This document shows positions 62,638-64,000 of a stretch of DNA of 64,000 nucleotides, one piece after another. The DNA is taken from contig NZ_JACYVI010000017.1 in NCBI RefSeq assembly GCF_014842265.1, forward strand, positions 31,753 to 95,752, given 5' to 3'. The DNA comes from Pseudomonas sp. CFBP 13711. Its GTDB lineage: Bacteria > Pseudomonadota > Gammaproteobacteria > Pseudomonadales > Pseudomonadaceae. The notes under the pieces are model-generated. The model was given only the letters and a program-made list of their open reading frames with translations, did not search any database and was not told where the DNA came from. The position numbers were made by a program, and so were the translations under genes. Position 1 is the first letter of the stretch, and every line of letters begins with the position of its first letter.

Positions 62638-63411
62638 TTATAAGTTACGAACCACGATAGCGCCCGTTGGCCCTGCCGCGCCGGACTGGCCCTTGTCGCC
62701 GTTCTTGCCGGACTTGGCGCCGTCAGCGCGATAGACCACGCAGCCTTTGGACGCGCCGCCTTTACCGCCGCGACCGCCGTCGCCGCCGATACCACCGGCA
62801 CCGCCCTGGACGTTGACCTTGATGCGGTCATTGCCGAAGGCCGCTGGCAGCTCTAGACGAACGAGCGCACCCGGCGCGCCGTCACGGCCGTTGCCGCCAT
62901 TGTCGCCGTCGATCCCGCGACTGGCGGAACCCCATGTGCAGCCCGGATCGATGCCGTTGCCGCCGTCAAGGCCGACGTAACCGGGCGAGCCCGCACCACC
63001 GCGTGCGTCGACGAAGAGCTGGTCAGCGTTGAGTTGTTCGATCCGCAGGTTGAGGTTGCGGCCTGGGGTCGGCGGTTTTTCGAAGGTGCCCGGGGCGCCC
63101 CGCGCGGTGATTTCGGCGCCGCTGCCGAGGTCGGCCTGTTTGACCTGCAGGCTGAACGCCTCGCCGCTCGGGACGATGGCGATGCGTGACTCATGGCCCA
63201 TGATGAGTTGGCCGACTTTGACTTCGGTGAGGCCGGCCGGGATCAGCAGGGTGCCGTAGTCGGCGACTTCGAGTCGGTCCAGTTGCAATACGCTGGTTTT
63301 GGAGGGCAGGCGCATGAGCGAGTGGGTTTCGACGGAGATGGTCTGGGCCATGATCCAGGGGCTGGTCAGGGCGGACAGCAGGCCTGCCGTCATCAGCATC
63401 GCGTTACGCAT
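62638..63411 (-). CDS. Secreted collagen-like glycine-rich protein
   Basis: A 257-residue protein with a signal peptide (MRNAMLMTAGLLSALTSPWI, cleavage near MAQT). The first 120 mature residues are a beta domain (VGQLIMGHESRIAIV). From about residue 130 to 245 it is Gly-rich with Gly-x-y-like runs (GAGSPGYVGLDGGNG, GDNGGNGRDGAPGA, GGAGGIGGDGGRGGKGG), two Cys (about 158 and 224) and the end SGAAGPTGAIVVRNL. Real collagen triple helix is possible in parts. Function unknown; a secreted or surface structural role is inferred. It overlaps the DUF1145 gene by eight bases, so the two are one operon. Confidence 0.78.
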   Translation of the reverse strand: MRNAMLMTAGLLSALTSPWIMAQTISVETHSLMRLPSKTSVLQLDRLEVADYGTLLIPAGLTEVKVGQLIMGHESRIAIVPSGEAFSLQVKQADLGSGAEITARGAPGTFEKPPTPGRNLNLRIEQLNADQLFVDARGGAGSPGYVGLDGGNGIDPGCTWGSASRGIDGDNGGNGRDGAPGALVRLELPAAFGNDRIKVNVQGGAGGIGGDGGRGGKGGASKGCVVYRADGAKSGKNGDKGQSGAAGPTGAIVVRNL

Positions 63412-63679
63412 GGTGTACCTCCGCCTGTGGGCGTTTGAATGTGTTCAGGTGAAATAGGCCGAAGAGCAGAATCTGGAGGCGATCGCGCCAGGGATGGGGG
63501 CGGCCGCGCAGGCTGGCGTTGTAGCTGATCAGTTCGATGATGTGGGTGAGCAGCAACAGGCCGCCAGCCAGTTTGAACAGCAGGTCGAAGGGGTGTGGCA
63601 TGGCGATGGTGAGGCTGGTGATTATCAGTAGCCAGAATGCTGTTGTCAGTACTTTCCCTGTTCCCCAAATCACACTCAT
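63404..63679 (-). CDS. DUF1145 family small membrane protein
   Basis: A 91-residue protein with two membrane helices (residues 10-27 and 33-52) followed by LRGRPHPWRDRLQILLFGLFHL, the DUF1145 signature. ATG at 63679. Its last codons overlap the collagen-like gene start (63404-63411), so both are translated from one mRNA. The function is unknown; the coupling to a secreted protein is unusual for this family. Confidence 0.8.
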   Translation of the reverse strand: MSVIWGTGKVLTTAFWLLIITSLTIAMPHPFDLLFKLAGGLLLLTHIIELISYNASLRGRPHPWRDRLQILLFGLFHLNTFKRPQAEVHHA

Positions 63680-63836
63680 GTGGTGCCTCTGCAGTTTTTG
63701 GTTTTGTGCGATGAAAACGGTTTGCGCACAGTACGGTGAGGCGGGGGACTATGCCAGAGGCAGGCTTTAAAGTTTCTGGTGTTTGACGGCTTGGATTGGG
63801 TGAATATCCGTAATCTCGGGTGGTGCCGAGATGAGG
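63680..63836. promoter_or_regulatory. Intergenic region upstream of the DUF1145/collagen-like operon
   Basis: 157 bases, on the plus strand G/T-rich. It must carry the operon promoter, reading leftward. No convincing hexamers or operators were seen. Confidence 0.35.
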
Positions 63837-64000
63837 TCTGCCTAGGGGCAGACATTTCGCCTTCGGCGAGTTACTTGGAAAAGCACCCCAAGTAACCAAG
63901 GGTGCCTGCTCCTGGTTAGGCCCTTCCTTCGTCAGGGTTCCTTCACTCCGGTCTCGCTCCGTGGGCCCGCGCCGAACGGACATCCATGTCCTGACGGCGC
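63837..64000. repeat. Second copy of the structured dispersed repeat, cut by window edge
   Basis: Nearly identical to 47198-47360 (a handful of substitutions and one-base indels). It shows the same hairpins GTCTGCC/GGCAGAC and GTTACTTG/CAAGTAAC, and the CGTGGGCCCGCGCCGAACGG segment. It continues past the window edge. Frames such as 63393-63983 on the minus strand run through it and are spurious. Confidence 0.85.

Noticed and set aside
63393..63983. 196-residue minus-strand frame across the right-edge repeat
   Set aside because: It crosses the structured repeat and the DUF1145 gene in another frame; the same kind of frame appears over the other copy at 47263-47529.

Overview
The window looks like chromosomal DNA of a Pseudomonas species of the fluorescens/syringae side of the genus. 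The GC content is high, the gene content is core pseudomonad (braCDEFG, fadD2/fadD1, phaJ, hrpA, rapA, dinG, pdxH, nhaA, cvfB, def, ppiA), and the intergenic spaces carry the small palindromic repeats of that group (GTGGGAG...CTCGCGAA and CCGGCTTTAGCCGGGAA families). From memory, the order hrpA - fadD1 - fadD2 - hydrolase - phaJ - rapA and the blocks bra, and pdxH - OmpA lipoprotein - esterase - dinG, match P. aeruginosa neighbourhoods. This has not been checked by alignment. No prophage, insertion sequence, CRISPR array, tRNA or rRNA was seen.

Layout. 1-5 kb: a PhnD-like binding protein cut by the left edge sits behind a fatty-acid desaturase, followed by an acetyltransferase, an exported SAM methyltransferase, peptide deformylase, a YihY membrane protein and CsbD. 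5-13.4 kb: a conserved hypothetical gene, CvfB, a 59-residue protein, two lipoproteins, a TorF-type porin, a DEAD-box helicase and a YbdG-like mechanosensitive channel. 13.4-15.7 kb: the most accessory-looking part, an ArsR-type regulator divergent from a two-gene operon of a cytochrome P450 and a small antibiotic-biosynthesis-monooxygenase-type enzyme, with a perfect palindrome in the shared promoter. 15.7-24.4 kb: EamA transporter, a possible sRNA, LysR regulator, periplasmic cyclophilin, ABC exporter, FemAB-like protein and a porin under a convincing double Pho box.

24.6-36 kb is a lipid block: a KAS III enzyme, HrpA, two acyl-CoA ligases (fadD1, fadD2), a lipase-like hydrolase and the (R)-enoyl-CoA hydratase PhaJ. 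A PsrA-type box lies between fadD2 and the hydrolase. Fatty-acid activation, beta-oxidation intermediates and PHA/fatty-acid precursor supply are therefore clustered. 36-42 kb: small proteins, RapA, an MFS transporter and DUF2288. 42.2-47.2 kb: the complete branched-chain amino-acid ABC importer operon, with an intrinsic terminator after the binding-protein gene.

47.2-64 kb: a structured dispersed repeat (a second copy reaches the right edge), a LysR/atypical SDR divergent pair, a lipoprotein, an FAD oxidoreductase, NhaA, a glycine-zipper lipoprotein, PdxH, an OmpA-family lipoprotein with Trp-rich repeats and a histone-H1-like tail, an EstB-type serine hydrolase, an agarase-like glycoside hydrolase, DinG, a CopD-like protein, and a collagen-like secreted protein overlapping a DUF1145 gene.

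Nothing here is a clear-cut new defence or mobile system. The best candidates for undescribed biology are the ArsR-P450-monooxygenase module, the OmpA lipoprotein with its unusual ends, the desaturase/PhnD-like pair, the Pho-boxed porin and the orphan terminator at 17.1 kb.
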